Positions 31,330 through 40,562 of a stretch of 64,000 bases of DNA are shown here, piece after piece. How positions within the stretch are numbered: the first letter of the stretch is position 1; each line of letters opens with the position of its first letter. Source of the DNA: Streptomyces reniochalinae (lineage in GTDB: Bacteria; Actinomycetota; Actinomycetes; Streptomycetales; Streptomycetaceae). The stretch is from the NCBI RefSeq assembly GCF_003323735.1, contig NZ_QOIM01000033.1, positions 223,483-287,482 on the forward strand, read 5' to 3'. The position numbers and the translations under genes were made by a program. The notes beneath the pieces were generated by a model, which worked only from the letters and a program-made list of their open reading frames with translations, ran no database searches and was not told the origin of the DNA.

Positions 31330-31578
31330 ATGTACCTCACTGACCAGCGGTCCTACCCTCTGTCTCCGGAGGGCGTGAAGAAGTTACGGGTCAGCAGATG
31401 GCTGCTCGTCGCTGCGATCGTCATCGACGGTGCAGCGCTACTGGCGGAACTTTTCGAGAGCCATCCTTTTACTGTGCGGCTTTCTGTCCCCACTATGGGA
31501 GTGATCTTGTTTTCGCTGCTCTTGCGGGAGGTCCTCAAGTCGCTGAACCGGCACGACGCCGCCCTCCGACGTCAATAG
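31330..31578 (+). CDS. Small membrane protein, two transmembrane segments
   Basis: Protein of 82 residues with two hydrophobic helices (SRWLLVAAIVIDGAALLAEL and VPTMGVILFSLLLREVL) and a basic C-terminus. AGAGGTC precedes ATG 31330. Codon GC is lower than in the neighbours, which may mean recent acquisition. No function recognised. Confidence 0.6.
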   Translation: MYLTDQRSYPLSPEGVKKLRVSRWLLVAAIVIDGAALLAELFESHPFTVRLSVPTMGVILFSLLLREVLKSLNRHDAALRRQ

Positions 31579-31965
31579 CCACGCATCTCTTCGTCGCCCC
31601 GTGCTCGTGCTGTCCAGCCGGGGCTTGCCCCTGTCCTCGAGGGGAGGCGCCATGGCCAAGGAGAGCAGACCACCGTTCACATCGGCCCGCGCATCGACGG
31701 CACCCCCACTGAGCGCCCGACTCCCGCTCCGGCCAGACCGAAGGCCGTGACACCCGACGCGTGTCGACCCCCGCGGGCAAGACGGCCCGGCCGGGGTTGG
31801 TCCATCACCTCGCGTCCGCGAGAAGAGGCGGCGAAAGGGAGTTGTGGACCAGTTTCTGTGGTCGAGCACGCTCCGTGTTCCCCGTCTCGGTCGGCTGGAC
31901 CCCACAACGTGTGGCGGCCACGCCCACGCCCACGTCCCCGAGCCGCTCTCAGCCCTCTGAGGGCC
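31579..31965. other. Gene-poor gap, with one possible 32-residue ORF
   Basis: 387 bases. The only coding candidate is 31652-31750 (+), which begins MAKESRPPFTSARAS behind an excellent GAGGGGAGGCGCC site and stops after 32 codons. It may be a small protein or the intact start of a frameshifted gene. I see no tRNA or strong hairpin. Confidence 0.35.
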
Positions 31966-32442
31966 TCAGGTCCGGTTTTCCGCCTGGAACATCCAGTGTT
32001 CCTTTTCCAGGTCGCCGGTCAGGGAGATGAAGACGTCCTCGGTGACCGGGTCGGCCTCGCCGACGGCTTTCATGCGTTCGCGGGACTTGGCGATGACGGT
32101 GCCGAGGGCGTCGACCATGGTGCGGACCGCGTCGTTGTCGGGGAGCCAGCCCTCGGGAACGGTGGCGAGGGCGCTGCCCTGGGCGACGGTGGCGGAGCGG
32201 CCATCGGGGCTGATGCCGAGCGCCGAGGCGCGCTCGGCGACGGTGTCGGAGTACTGGCGGGCGGTGTCGACGACCTCGTCGAGCTGGAGGTGGATGGAGC
32301 GGAAGCGGGGGCCGACCACGTTCCAGTGGATCTGTTTGGCGACGAGGGAGAGGTCGATGAGGTCCAGCAGCGTGCCGCGCAGTGCCTCGGCGACGGTCTT
32401 GAGGTCCTGCTCCGGAAGCGTGCTCTTGACTGTGTAGGTCAC
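31966..32442 (-). CDS. Dps family DNA-binding ferritin-like protein
   Basis: Protein of 158 residues. The ferroxidase motif is in AKQIHWNVVGPRFRSIHLQL followed by DEVVDTARQYSDTVAERA, giving the His, Asp and Glu ligands at the dimer interface. ISLTGDLEKEHWMFQAENR is the family C-terminus. Dps dodecamers store iron and protect DNA in starvation or peroxide stress. Start GTG 32442 (VTYTVKSTLP) is chosen by family length; the ribosome site is weak. Confidence 0.9.
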   Translation of the reverse strand: MTYTVKSTLPEQDLKTVAEALRGTLLDLIDLSLVAKQIHWNVVGPRFRSIHLQLDEVVDTARQYSDTVAERASALGISPDGRSATVAQGSALATVPEGWLPDNDAVRTMVDALGTVIAKSRERMKAVGEADPVTEDVFISLTGDLEKEHWMFQAENRT

Positions 32443-32648
32443 CTTGCGTCGCTTTCTCTCGGAGAGTGGCGTTTCCCTCACACCGTAAGCACTCACGATG
32501 CGCTCACGAAGCACTCGCGGCCGAAGGGGGCGCCGGTGACCGCTGGTGGCGGGCTCCGGTGCCCCCGCCGGTCTATGGGTAAGTCCGTGGCCCACCGGCG
32601 CATCCGCCGACTACGGGCGTCTCCGCCCGCCTACGCGTCCCCGCCCGC

Positions 32649-33515
32649 CTACGCGCGGGCGAGCTGGCGGGACTGGGCCACCAGGCGGTCGGCACTGTCC
32701 CACACCTCCACGTCCTCCTCCAGGAAGCCGCCCGCCAGGTTGCGGGTGGTGACGGCGACGCGGAGCGGGCCTGGTGCCGGGCGGGCACGGACGTGGACGG
32801 TGAGTTCGACGGTGGGCAGCCAGCCGGTCAGGCCCAGCTCGAATCCGGTGGGCGGCAGCGCGTCGACGGCCATCAGCAGCGAGAGCGGGTCGGGGTCGCG
32901 GCCGTCCGCGAGGGCGAGCCACGCCCGCATCTCACCGCGCATGCTGGGTGCCCCGAGTGCCCAGCCGCAGGTCTGCGGGTCGAGCCGCAGATCGAGCCGG
33001 TGTCCCATCGCGGGGACGGCGGCGGCGCCGTCCGGGTGGTCCGTGGAGCGGAAGCACTGTTCGCGGGGCGGGATGGCGGGCGGGCGGGCGCTGGTGCGGA
33101 TGTCGTCCGTGAGCGCGTCGAGGTCGCCGTAGGTGGCCAGGACGCGGATGCGTTCGACCTCGGCGCCGTGTTCGTCCGTCTGGAAGAGACCGGCGGAGGC
33201 CGTGGAGACGGTGCGGCCGCTGCGGGCGACGTCGGTGCGGATGGTGGCGGGCCCGGCGACCGTGGCGGTCAGGTAGTGGGCCGTGATGCTGAAGGGGTCC
33301 GGGTGCGGGAGCGCTTGGCGCAGCGCGCGGCCGAGGACGGCCAGCAGGTAGCCGCCGTTGAGGGCCTTGCCTATCGCCCAGCCCGGCGCCAGCCGCGTCT
33401 CGTGGACGCCGGGCTCGCGGGTGCTGACCACGGTGTCGCGGTCGAACTCGCTGGTGGCGGGGGTGGGGGGCGCCGACTGTGGTGCGGCGGTGGCCTGAGA
33501 AGGAGCGTCGGACAT
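32649..33515 (-). CDS. Thioesterase family protein (double hot-dog, TesB-like)
   Basis: Protein of about 288 residues. The family pattern has an N-terminal hot-dog with GWAIGKALNGGYLLAVLGRAL and SITAHYLTATVAGPATI, and a second one with LLMAVDALPPTGFELG, TVELTVHVRARPAPGPLRV and a C-terminal DVEVWDSADRLVAQSRQLA. Members hydrolyse acyl-CoA or related thioesters; chain length is unknown. The start ATG 33515 has no ribosome site but a -10 box (TACGGT) six bases upstream, consistent with a leaderless transcript. Confidence 0.82.
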   Translation of the reverse strand: MSDAPSQATAAPQSAPPTPATSEFDRDTVVSTREPGVHETRLAPGWAIGKALNGGYLLAVLGRALRQALPHPDPFSITAHYLTATVAGPATIRTDVARSGRTVSTASAGLFQTDEHGAEVERIRVLATYGDLDALTDDIRTSARPPAIPPREQCFRSTDHPDGAAAVPAMGHRLDLRLDPQTCGWALGAPSMRGEMRAWLALADGRDPDPLSLLMAVDALPPTGFELGLTGWLPTVELTVHVRARPAPGPLRVAVTTRNLAGGFLEEDVEVWDSADRLVAQSRQLARA

Positions 33516-33901
33516 GGTGGCACCGTACACCGCCTTGTTACCGGTGGGTAGGTGCGCCCGGGGTCGGCGATGTGGGGGTGTGACCGAGGTCCGCGCACAG
33601 CGGCAACGGGATGATCTCGAAGCCCTGATTCGCCCGGATCTACGTGCGGCGACGTGCGGCGGGGTCTCGTTCGGCGACGTGCCGGGTGACGGAGTCGACG
33701 CCGGGCCGTGCGTATCACTCCAGGGAGCGGACGGAGGCGCGACGGGAGCGGGCCGCTGCCGTCGCCGCCGCCGCAGTAAACCCGGCATTTACTGCGGCAC
33801 CACCCTGGCGAGCCGTCAGGCGTGTCGACGGTCCGACAGCGGGATCGCTGCTATCGCTGATCGCTGTACCGTCTGCCTCGAGCCCGGTCCAGCCCTCAGC
33901 G
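33516..33901. promoter_or_regulatory. Gap with -10 box, hairpin and inverted repeats
   Basis: 386 bases without a supported gene. TACGGT (33527 to 33522, minus) is the leaderless -10 box of the thioesterase. A perfect 11-bp hairpin with a seven-base loop spans 33770-33798 and would terminate the SCO6745-family operon. At 33828-33872 an imperfect inverted repeat (ACGGT/ACCGT and ACAGCG/CGCTGT) encloses three copies of ATCGCTG (33844, 33853, 33860), an operator-like layout. Confidence 0.45.
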
Positions 33902-34855
33902 TCACCCTGCGCTGCATGTCCGTTCGTCACGGCTGCGCGAGAACGGGGCCTGCCTGGCGGCCTCCGGGTCGGCGGACCGCGTGTCTCCCGTCTCCACGCG
34001 GAAGGGGTATGTCCCGGCCGCGGTGAACGCGTCGTGGATCGGCCTGATGAGCGAGGTGAGGCGACGGACGCCGGCGTCGCCGATCGGCGTCCACAGCGCC
34101 GCGCAGTGCTCGTCGGTCTCGACCTCGATCTGCTCGCGCGCCGCGATGCCGGCATCGGTAGCGGCGCCGTCGGCGTCGAGCCAGCCGCGTGCGACGAGGC
34201 GTGTGGTTGCCGCGGCCACCTCCTCGTCGTCCCACAGCCGGGTGGCACGCGCGATGGCTTCCGGGAAGTGACCTGTCGCGGTTTGCAGCACGTTGCAGTC
34301 ACACGGCCCGAGACCGCCCGCTGCGAGCACGGTGATATGCGCGTCGCCGCGCCACTCGCGCAGCACCGTGATGTGCTGCCACAGCGCGACGAGCGGATCG
34401 TCCGGGAGGGGGACCGAGGCGTTGGCGGCGGCCATCGTCTTCCCTGCGTGGTCGGCGCTCGCGACGACCGGGTCGATCAGCGATCGTGCCTCGGCGATCT
34501 GGTCGGCGGTGAGGCTCACGCCGACGCGCCGCATCGCACGGTCGACGGCTGTGAAACGAGCGGCCTGCCACTCCTGTGGCGACGCTGTGTCCCAGACGCC
34601 TGCCATGGCCCGCACCGACCGCGGGCTGAAGTTGTAGAAGGCCGCGAGCGTGACCTGCCATGGGACTGCGCCCATGGGGGCTGACCGGAGCGCGAAGTAG
34701 GCCGGTGCGTACTCGGTCACGCCCAGCTTGGCGGCCTCTTCCGGTGCCTCGGGGATGAAGTAGACGAACAGATGGGTCGCGTTGACGGTGAGGCTGACCT
34801 CGCGAACGGCGTTCAGGTCCGTGTCGGCGCGAGCGAAGGTGTTGGCGAGATGCAT
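33902..34855 (-). CDS. SCO6745/SalK family protein
   Basis: Protein of 317 residues of the all-helical family annotated SCO6745 or SalK-like in actinobacteria, with YFALRSAPMGAVPWQVTLA, FYNFSPRSVRAMAGVWD and CDCNVLQTATGHFPEA as landmarks. No biochemical function is established. Last gene of a four-gene minus-strand operon after an FAH-family enzyme. ATG 34855 has GGGAGACC upstream. Confidence 0.75.
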   Translation of the reverse strand: MHLANTFARADTDLNAVREVSLTVNATHLFVYFIPEAPEEAAKLGVTEYAPAYFALRSAPMGAVPWQVTLAAFYNFSPRSVRAMAGVWDTASPQEWQAARFTAVDRAMRRVGVSLTADQIAEARSLIDPVVASADHAGKTMAAANASVPLPDDPLVALWQHITVLREWRGDAHITVLAAGGLGPCDCNVLQTATGHFPEAIARATRLWDDEEVAAATTRLVARGWLDADGAATDAGIAAREQIEVETDEHCAALWTPIGDAGVRRLTSLIRPIHDAFTAAGTYPFRVETGDTRSADPEAARQAPFSRSRDERTCSAG

Positions 34856-34912
34856 CGGGGTGGTCTCCCGGCAAGTGGAATGGTCAAGGTCGTTCTTGGT
34901 GCGTCCGGTAAG

Positions 34913-35803
34913 TCAGGACGGCTCTGGCGCGGTGATCCGTACGGAGATCGCGCCGAGTTCCTGCACTTCGATCCGGACCGTGTCTCCCGGTACCAGGTAG
35001 GGGCGGCGGCCGGACAACTCCTGGATGCAGCCGGTGCCCACAGGACCGCTGGCGATGATGTCACCGGCTCGCAGTGAGGTGCCGCGCGACGCGTGCGCCA
35101 GCATCTCGCCGAACGACCAGTGGATCTCGTCCCAGCTGCCGCCGCCGTAGTGCTCATCGTTGACGTACCCGTCCATCCGCAACGCATAGCCCCGGCCCGA
35201 ACGGTAGGGCTCCAGTTCGTCGGGGGTGACGAGGAACGGGCCGAGGCTGGTCGAGGCGTCCTTGCTCTTGGACGGGCCGTACACGAACCCCATCTCGCTC
35301 GCGGAGATGTCGCGTGCGCTCCAGTCGCAGTAGACCAGGTAGCCGGCGATGTGCGTCTCCGCCGTGGCGGCGTCGAGGTTCGCGCAGTCTTCGGCGATCA
35401 CCGCGGCGACCTCGACCTCGTAGTCCCACAACTGAGCGTCCGGGGCGAGGGCGACCTCGTCGTGCGGCCCCTTGATCGCCGCCGGGTTGGAGAAGTAGAA
35501 GAGCGGATACTCGTACCAGACCGGGCTGACCCTGCCGTCGCCGGTGGCTGCCTTCCCCGCGTTACTGAGGTGACGTTCGAACGCGGCGAAGTCCCGGACC
35601 GCCGGGGGTACCGGTATCGGTGCCAGCAGGTCGGCGGTGGCCGGCTCGACGATCTCGGTCGGTTCCCTGATTGCGGCGGCCTCCAGCCCGCCTTCGGCGC
35701 GCAGCAGCTCCAACAGGCCCGCGCCCACGGCGTGGATCTTGTTGTCGCGCATCACACCGCAGCGCGTGGAGCCGTCGGCGGAGCGGTAGCTGACCCACTT
35801 CAC
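34913..35803 (-). CDS. Fumarylacetoacetate hydrolase family protein
   Basis: Protein of about 296 residues with the FAH/HpcE fold: YEVEVAAVIAEDCANLDAAT provides the E-x-E metal ligands, followed by GYLVYCDWSARDIS, GPSKSKDASTSLGPFLVT and DIIASGPVGTGCIQE. Members cleave or decarboxylate beta-diketo acids in aromatic catabolism. Start GTG 35803 overlaps the upstream stop (GTGA). The N-terminal FAH_N-like domain is short. Confidence 0.88.
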   Translation of the reverse strand: MKWVSYRSADGSTRCGVMRDNKIHAVGAGLLELLRAEGGLEAAAIREPTEIVEPATADLLAPIPVPPAVRDFAAFERHLSNAGKAATGDGRVSPVWYEYPLFYFSNPAAIKGPHDEVALAPDAQLWDYEVEVAAVIAEDCANLDAATAETHIAGYLVYCDWSARDISASEMGFVYGPSKSKDASTSLGPFLVTPDELEPYRSGRGYALRMDGYVNDEHYGGGSWDEIHWSFGEMLAHASRGTSLRAGDIIASGPVGTGCIQELSGRRPYLVPGDTVRIEVQELGAISVRITAPEPS

Positions 35804-36150
35804 CGGGCAAGCACCTCCCGGGTGCGGTCGTAGAGGCGTCGTGCGTCGGCTAGGGAGGATGCCTGAAAGTCCGGGATCTTTTTGACGGCGGTCTCGAAAC
35901 GCCCGGCGCCGCCGAAGTCGAGCACGACCGGATAGGCGGCGCGGCCGAGCAGGCCGGCCGGGCCGTGGCTGAGCGGAGAACGGCTGCGGCAGGTCGGCGC
36001 GGAGTCGGACGCCGGGCCGTCGGCGGTCTCCGTACGCCTGGGGCGCTGGAACTGGGCGCCGGACTCGGCCTTGGCCCTGTCGGTCCCGACGGCCACGACC
36101 CGGCCCCCACGCCCGATGCCGTCCGTGCCCTTGCTGATCTCGCTCGTCAT
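35800..36150 (-). CDS. Small ORF between epoxide hydrolase and FAH genes, possibly a remnant
   Basis: 116 residues, joined to both neighbours by overlaps (TGATG at its start, GTGA at its end), so it is surely translated in this operon. Residues 12-23 (GRGGRVVAVGTD) resemble the end of a medium-chain reductase cofactor domain, while residues about 60-116 (LLGRAAYPVVLDFGGAGRF and onward) resemble nothing I know, and the middle is Arg/Ser-rich. It may be a deletion fusion of a quinone-oxidoreductase-like gene. Function unknown. Confidence 0.5.
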   Translation of the reverse strand: MTSEISKGTDGIGRGGRVVAVGTDRAKAESGAQFQRPRRTETADGPASDSAPTCRSRSPLSHGPAGLLGRAAYPVVLDFGGAGRFETAVKKIPDFQASSLADARRLYDRTREVLAR

Positions 36151-37259
36151 CACGCGGCCACCGTCCGCGCAAATTTGACGATCTCCTCGACGAACAGCTC
36201 AGGCTGCTCCAGGGCGGCGAAGTGGCCGCCCGCGGGGATGTCGTCGTTGAAGTAGCGCAGGTCGCGATAGGCGCGCTCGGCCCAGATGCGCGGGGTACGC
36301 GTCAGTTCGTCCGGGAAGACGCTGACCCCGACGGGAAGGTCCAGCTCGGTCCCAGCGAGCGGCTGCCGGGCATACTCCCAGTACAGGCGGGCGGAGGAAG
36401 CAGCGGTGCCGGTGAACCAGTACAGGGAGATGTGGTCGAGGATTTCGTCGGGAGTGAGGGCGTCGGGCCGGGCCCAGTCGAGGAACTTCTCGTAGATCCA
36501 GGCGGCCTGCCCGGCCGGGGAGTCGGTCAGGGCGTAGCCGATGGTCTGCGGCCGGGTGCGCTGCACGACGTGGTATCCGGAATGGACGGCAAAGAAGCGG
36601 CTGCCCTGTTCGAGTGCGGCCTTCTCCTCAGGAGCCGGGTCGTCGCCGACCGGTGGTGCGGCGAGGAACTCGGGGAAGTTGACGTGGATCGCCCGCAGGC
36701 CCGTCAGGCGCTGCGCCCCCATGCGGGTCGCGACGACACCGCCCCAGTCGCCTCCCTGGGCCAGGTAGGAGTCATAGCCGAGGCGCCGCATGAGCACGCC
36801 GTACGCGCGGGCGATCCGGTCCGGGTCCCAGCCTGTCGAGGCGGGTTGGCCGGAAAAGCCGTAGCCGGGCATCGAGGGGACGACGAGGTGGAAGCCGTGC
36901 TCGGTGAGCGGGCCGACGGTCTTGAGGAACTCCAGGAACGAGCCCGGCCATCCGTGCAGCAGCAACAGGGGGGCGGCGTCGGGGCGGGGTGAGCGTACGT
37001 GCATGAAGTGGAGGCCCAGACCGTCGATGGTCGTGCGGAACTGGCCCAGCTCGTTGAGCCGCCGCTCCAGATCGCGCCAGTCGTACCCGGTGGCCCAGTA
37101 CTCCAGCAGCTCCTCCAGACGCTCCCGCCGCACCCCCTGGCTGCTGTCCGGCACTGTCTCCCGGCCGGCGAGGCGTACCCGGTGGAGCCGGTCCCTCAGG
37201 TCCTTCAGATCACTGTCCGCGACGTCGATACGAAACGGTGTCACGCTGTCCGATGTCAT
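36150..37259 (-). CDS. Epoxide hydrolase (EHN / alpha-beta hydrolase)
   Basis: About 369 residues. The N-terminal EHN domain (FRIDVADSDLKDLRDRLHRV, TGYDWRDLERRLNELGQF) precedes an alpha/beta hydrolase with oxyanion HGWPGSFLEF, nucleophile Asp in QGGDWGGVVATRMG and catalytic His in PAGGHFAALEQPE. It should hydrate an epoxide to a diol. First gene of the minus-strand operon divergent from a LysR regulator, followed by a TGATG overlap. Start ATG 37259 (MTSDSVTPFRI) is chosen; GTG 37268 is possible. Confidence 0.9.
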   Translation of the reverse strand: MTSDSVTPFRIDVADSDLKDLRDRLHRVRLAGRETVPDSSQGVRRERLEELLEYWATGYDWRDLERRLNELGQFRTTIDGLGLHFMHVRSPRPDAAPLLLLHGWPGSFLEFLKTVGPLTEHGFHLVVPSMPGYGFSGQPASTGWDPDRIARAYGVLMRRLGYDSYLAQGGDWGGVVATRMGAQRLTGLRAIHVNFPEFLAAPPVGDDPAPEEKAALEQGSRFFAVHSGYHVVQRTRPQTIGYALTDSPAGQAAWIYEKFLDWARPDALTPDEILDHISLYWFTGTAASSARLYWEYARQPLAGTELDLPVGVSVFPDELTRTPRIWAERAYRDLRYFNDDIPAGGHFAALEQPELFVEEIVKFARTVAA

Positions 37260-37350
37260 GGTCACCACGGTGCGGCGGCGACGAGCGCGCAGTCCAATGA
37301 TTGTTCCGGTACAGGTAATACAGGCTGCGTATAAGGCCAGTTAGAGTGGG
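37260..37350. promoter_or_regulatory. Divergent promoter region, epoxide hydrolase operon / LysR gene
   Basis: A short AT-richer island at about 37296-37345 (TTGTTCC, TAATAC, TATAAG) lies between the divergent genes, where a LysR protein would bind. I could not fix one -35/-10 pair per direction. Confidence 0.4.
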
Positions 37351-37353
37351 GTG

Positions 37354-38280
37354 GTGTCCGAACACTTCCCCGCGCCCGTGGATCTCGATCTCCGGCTGGT
37401 GCAGTGCTTCACGGTGGTCGCCGAGTACCAGCACTTCGGCCGTGCCGCCGAGGCGCTGCACACCACCCAGCCGTCGCTGAGCCGGCAGATCCGCCGCCTC
37501 GAACAGCAAGTGGGCGTCCGCCTGCTCGACCGCACCACGCGCGGCACCCGGCTGAGCGAGGCCGGCGAGGTTTTCCTGCCCCAGGCCCAGGGGCTGCTGC
37601 GCGCCGCGGTCGAGGCGATGTCCCGCACCCGGGCCGCGGCCCGGCCCAGCAGCATCACCGTCGGCTACACCAAGGGGCTGGTCATCACCGCGGCCGTGCG
37701 GGCCCTGCGGGACCGCGATCCCGATGCCGAGGTCCACACCCGCCTGCTCGCCTGGAACGACTCGCGCGGTGCGCTGCTGGAGCACCGCGTCGACGCGGTG
37801 GTGACGCGTCTGCCGTTCCCCACCGACCGGCTGCGCGTCACCGTCCTCTACGACGAACCGCGCGTGCTGGTCGTGCCCCGGGACCACCGTCTGGCCGGCC
37901 AGGAGTCGGTCACCCTCGGCGACATCGCCGACGAGCCGATCCCCCACGTACGCCAGTCCGACCCGTTGCTGAACGCCTACTGGCGGCTCGATCCCCGGCC
38001 CGACGGGCGGCCCGCGCCCGACGGCCCCCTGGTCGAAGCCCTTGAGGACAAACACGAACTCATCGCCGCCGGGCAGGCCGTGGCCATCGGGCCGCCCCTC
38101 GACCACGCGACCGGCCTGCATCCCAGCCTCACCACCGTCCCGTTGCGCGGGGTCGAACCGAGCCAGGTCGTACTCGCCACGCGCTCCGGCGACCGCGCAC
38201 GTCTGGTCACCGCTTTCCGTAAGCATGCCGAAGCTCTGCTCACCGGAACCCACCGTGCGGGACCGATCCGCACGACATGA
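37354..38280 (+). CDS. LysR family transcriptional regulator
   Basis: About 308 residues. The N-terminal winged HTH is typical (LRLVQCFTVVAEYQHFGRAA, LHTTQPSLSRQIRRLEQQVG, LLDRTTRGTRLSEAG), and the rest is a periplasmic-binding-like effector domain (SITVGYTKGLVITAAVRAL, RLPFPTDRLRVTVLYDEPRV). It is divergent from the epoxide hydrolase operon and probably activates it in response to a pathway intermediate. Tandem GTG codons at 37351 and 37354 are both usable starts. Confidence 0.9.
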   Translation: MSEHFPAPVDLDLRLVQCFTVVAEYQHFGRAAEALHTTQPSLSRQIRRLEQQVGVRLLDRTTRGTRLSEAGEVFLPQAQGLLRAAVEAMSRTRAAARPSSITVGYTKGLVITAAVRALRDRDPDAEVHTRLLAWNDSRGALLEHRVDAVVTRLPFPTDRLRVTVLYDEPRVLVVPRDHRLAGQESVTLGDIADEPIPHVRQSDPLLNAYWRLDPRPDGRPAPDGPLVEALEDKHELIAAGQAVAIGPPLDHATGLHPSLTTVPLRGVEPSQVVLATRSGDRARLVTAFRKHAEALLTGTHRAGPIRTT

Positions 38281-38473
38281 TCAGCGGCGGCTCCGCCCGC
38301 ACGCGCAAGCGCTCATGGTCCTTGTCTGGTCTGCCGCCACAGCGTCCCGACGAGCTCGGGGACTCCTGCGGGGACGTCCCGCGCAACCGCTGAACCGGAC
38401 GACGCCGAGCGCGCCGCGCTCGATCAGGGCACATGCGCGGGCGGCGCGTGGGCGCCGCATCGGCAGCCGCGGG

Positions 38474-39190
38474 TCAGCCGCTGCCGACCTGGCGGCCCCC
38501 GTTCTCTTGCTCCCTGGTGGCGCCCCCCGTCGGGGCCTGCGCGTCCACCGTCGCGCTTCTGCGGTGCCACGCGCGCGGGGCACGCCAGTTGTAGCGCAGG
38601 GCCAGCAGCCGCAGGAGGAAGGCCAGCAGCGCCGCACCCACCGTGGTGGAGGGGCGCACCTGGTCCAGGTGGATCAGCAGCGCCACCGCGCTGGAGCCCA
38701 CGATGGCGGGCACCGCGTAGACCTCGCGGTCCCAGCGCAGCAGCGAGGGCACCTCGTTGGCCAGTACGTCCCTGAGCACCCCGCCCCCGGCGGCCGTCGC
38801 CAGGCCCATCACGACGGACGACGTGAGGCTGAGCCCGTACTCGTGCCCCTTGAGGGTGCCGGTCACGCAGAAGAGGCCGAGGCCGGCCGCGTCGAAGACG
38901 CTGACCGCCTTGTTGATCCGCTCCACCTCGGGGTGGAGGAAGAAGACCAGGAACGCGGCGAGGAGGGGGGTGAGGAAGTAGCCGAGGTCGGTGAAGGCCG
39001 CAGGGGGCACGGCGCCGATGACGACGTCACGGAAGAGCCCGCCACCCAGCCCGGTGACCTCCGCGAGGACGGCGATGCCGAAGACGTCGAAGTTGCGCCG
39101 CACCGCGAGAAGCGCGCCGGAGATGGCGAAGACGAAGATACCGGCGAGATCCAGCCAGTGCTGGAGTGAGGGGCTGAAGAGGGAGTCCAC
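38474..39190 (-). CDS. TRIC-type cation channel family membrane protein (UPF0126)
   Basis: About 238 residues and seven hydrophobic segments. The two Gly-rich kinks that define the family are GLGGGLFRDVVIGAVPP and AAGGGVLRDVLANEVPSLL, each in one of two three-helix repeats. Bacterial TRIC homologues form trimeric potassium-type channels. GTG 39190 has AAGG upstream; GTG 39196 is an alternative. The C-terminal 30 residues are polar and unstructured. Confidence 0.85.
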   Translation of the reverse strand: MDSLFSPSLQHWLDLAGIFVFAISGALLAVRRNFDVFGIAVLAEVTGLGGGLFRDVVIGAVPPAAFTDLGYFLTPLLAAFLVFFLHPEVERINKAVSVFDAAGLGLFCVTGTLKGHEYGLSLTSSVVMGLATAAGGGVLRDVLANEVPSLLRWDREVYAVPAIVGSSAVALLIHLDQVRPSTTVGAALLAFLLRLLALRYNWRAPRAWHRRSATVDAQAPTGGATREQENGGRQVGSG

Positions 39191-39322
39191 GGGCACCTTT
39201 GTACCGTCCGGGTGGGGAAGTGGTCGCGGCGGTGGAGTCCGCCCCCGCCTCTCCCCCCGACTCCGTCCGAGGGGGACCCCCACCCGGGCCCCCGGCCCCC
39301 GACCGCCGAACGGGCGCACGAA

Positions 39323-39359
39323 GCAGCCTTCCCCCGGACCAAGCCCGGGGGAAGGCTGC
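39323..39359. terminator. Terminator of the oligopeptide transporter operon
   Basis: Perfect 15-bp stem (39323-39337 with 39345-39359) and a seven-base loop, 11 bases beyond the stop of the last transporter gene. Confidence 0.8.
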
Positions 39360-39370
39360 GGACCAGCGCG

Positions 39371-40534
39371 TCAGCTCGGTTCTTTGACGGCGGCGGCCGT
39401 ACGCAGCAGCTTCGTGTCGCCCGGTTCCTGGTCAGGGGCGTTCTCCGGGTGGTGGCACGCGGTCTGGTGGCCGGGAGCCAGCGAGACGAGCGGCGGCTCC
39501 TTGGTCCGGCAGACCTCGGTCGCCTTCCAGCAGCGGGTGTGGAACCTGCACCCTGACGGCGGGTTCATCGGCGAGGGCACGTCGCCCTGGAGCAGGATCC
39601 GCTCCCGGCCCCCGGCGGCCTTGCGGCGCGGGTCCGGTACGGGCACCGCCGACAGCAGCGCTCGCGTGTAGGGGTGCATGGGCGTGTCGTACAGCGACTG
39701 GCGGTCGGTGATCTCGACGATCTTGCCCAGGTACATCACCGCGATCCGGTCCGAGACGTGCCGGATGACCGACAGGTCGTGGGCGATGATCACATAGGTG
39801 AGGCCCAGCTCCTCCTGGAGGTCGTCGAGGAGGTTGACGACCTGCGCCTGGATGGAGACGTCGAGCGCCGAGACGGGCTCGTCGGCCACCACGAGCTTCG
39901 GGCTGAGCGCGAGCGCCCTGGCGATGCCGATGCGCTGGCGCTGGCCGCCGGAGAACTCGTGCGGGTAGCGGTTGTAGTGCTCGGGGCTGAGCCCGACCAC
40001 CCCCAGCAGCCGCTGGACCTCCTTCTTGACCCCGCCCTCCGGCTGCACCCCCTGGAGTTTGAACGGCGCGCTGATGATCGAGCCGACCGTGTGGCGGGGG
40101 TTCAGCGAGGAATAGGGGTCCTGGAAGATCATCTGCACGTCGCGGCGCATCGGCCGCATCGCGCTCACGCCCAGGTGGGTGATGTCCCGCCCCTCGAAGT
40201 CGACCTTGCCCGCGGTGGGTTCGAGCAGCCGGGTGATCAGGCGGCCCATCGTGGACTTGCCGCAGCCCGACTCCCCCACCACGCCGAGCGTCTCACCGGC
40301 ACGGACCTCGAAGTCGATGCCGTCGACGGCGAGCACGGCGCCGACCTGCCTCTTGAAGAGGCCCTTGGTGACGGGGAAGTGCTTCTTGAGGCCGCTGACC
40401 TTGAGCAGCGGTTCGCCCTCGCGCGGCTCGGTGAGGGTGCCCAGGGGGCCGGACTCGGCTGTGGCGCCGGCCGCGTCCTCGGTGGGGGTCTGCGGCTCGG
40501 AGCCCTCACCCGGGGTTTTCGCGGGGTTCGTCAT
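39371..40534 (-). CDS. Oligopeptide ABC transporter ATP-binding protein (OppF/DppF type)
   Basis: 387 residues. Walker [11 protein letters not shown]-loop [17 protein letters not shown], signature [16 protein letters not shown], Walker [14 protein letters not shown] and H-loop [16 protein letters not shown]. The C-terminal oligopeptide extension has the Cys cluster ([14 protein letters not shown]). ATG 40534 is preferred (GAGGA upstream); GTG 40555 is possible. Fifth and last gene of the operon. Powers import of peptides together with the OppD-like subunit. Confidence 0.95.
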   Translation of the reverse strand: MTNPAKTPGEGSEPQTPTEDAAGATAESGPLGTLTEPREGEPLLKVSGLKKHFPVTKGLFKRQVGAVLAVDGIDFEVRAGETLGVVGESGCGKSTMGRLITRLLEPTAGKVDFEGRDITHLGVSAMRPMRRDVQMIFQDPYSSLNPRHTVGSIISAPFKLQGVQPEGGVKKEVQRLLGVVGLSPEHYNRYPHEFSGGQRQRIGIARALALSPKLVVADEPVSALDVSIQAQVVNLLDDLQEELGLTYVIIAHDLSVIRHVSDRIAVMYLGKIVEITDRQSLYDTPMHPYTRALLSAVPVPDPRRKAAGGRERILLQGDVPSPMNPPSGCRFHTRCWKATEVCRTKEPPLVSLAPGHQTACHHPENAPDQEPGDTKLLRTAAAVKEPS

Positions 40535-40562
40535 CGGCTCGTCGTCCTCACTCACTGAAAGC

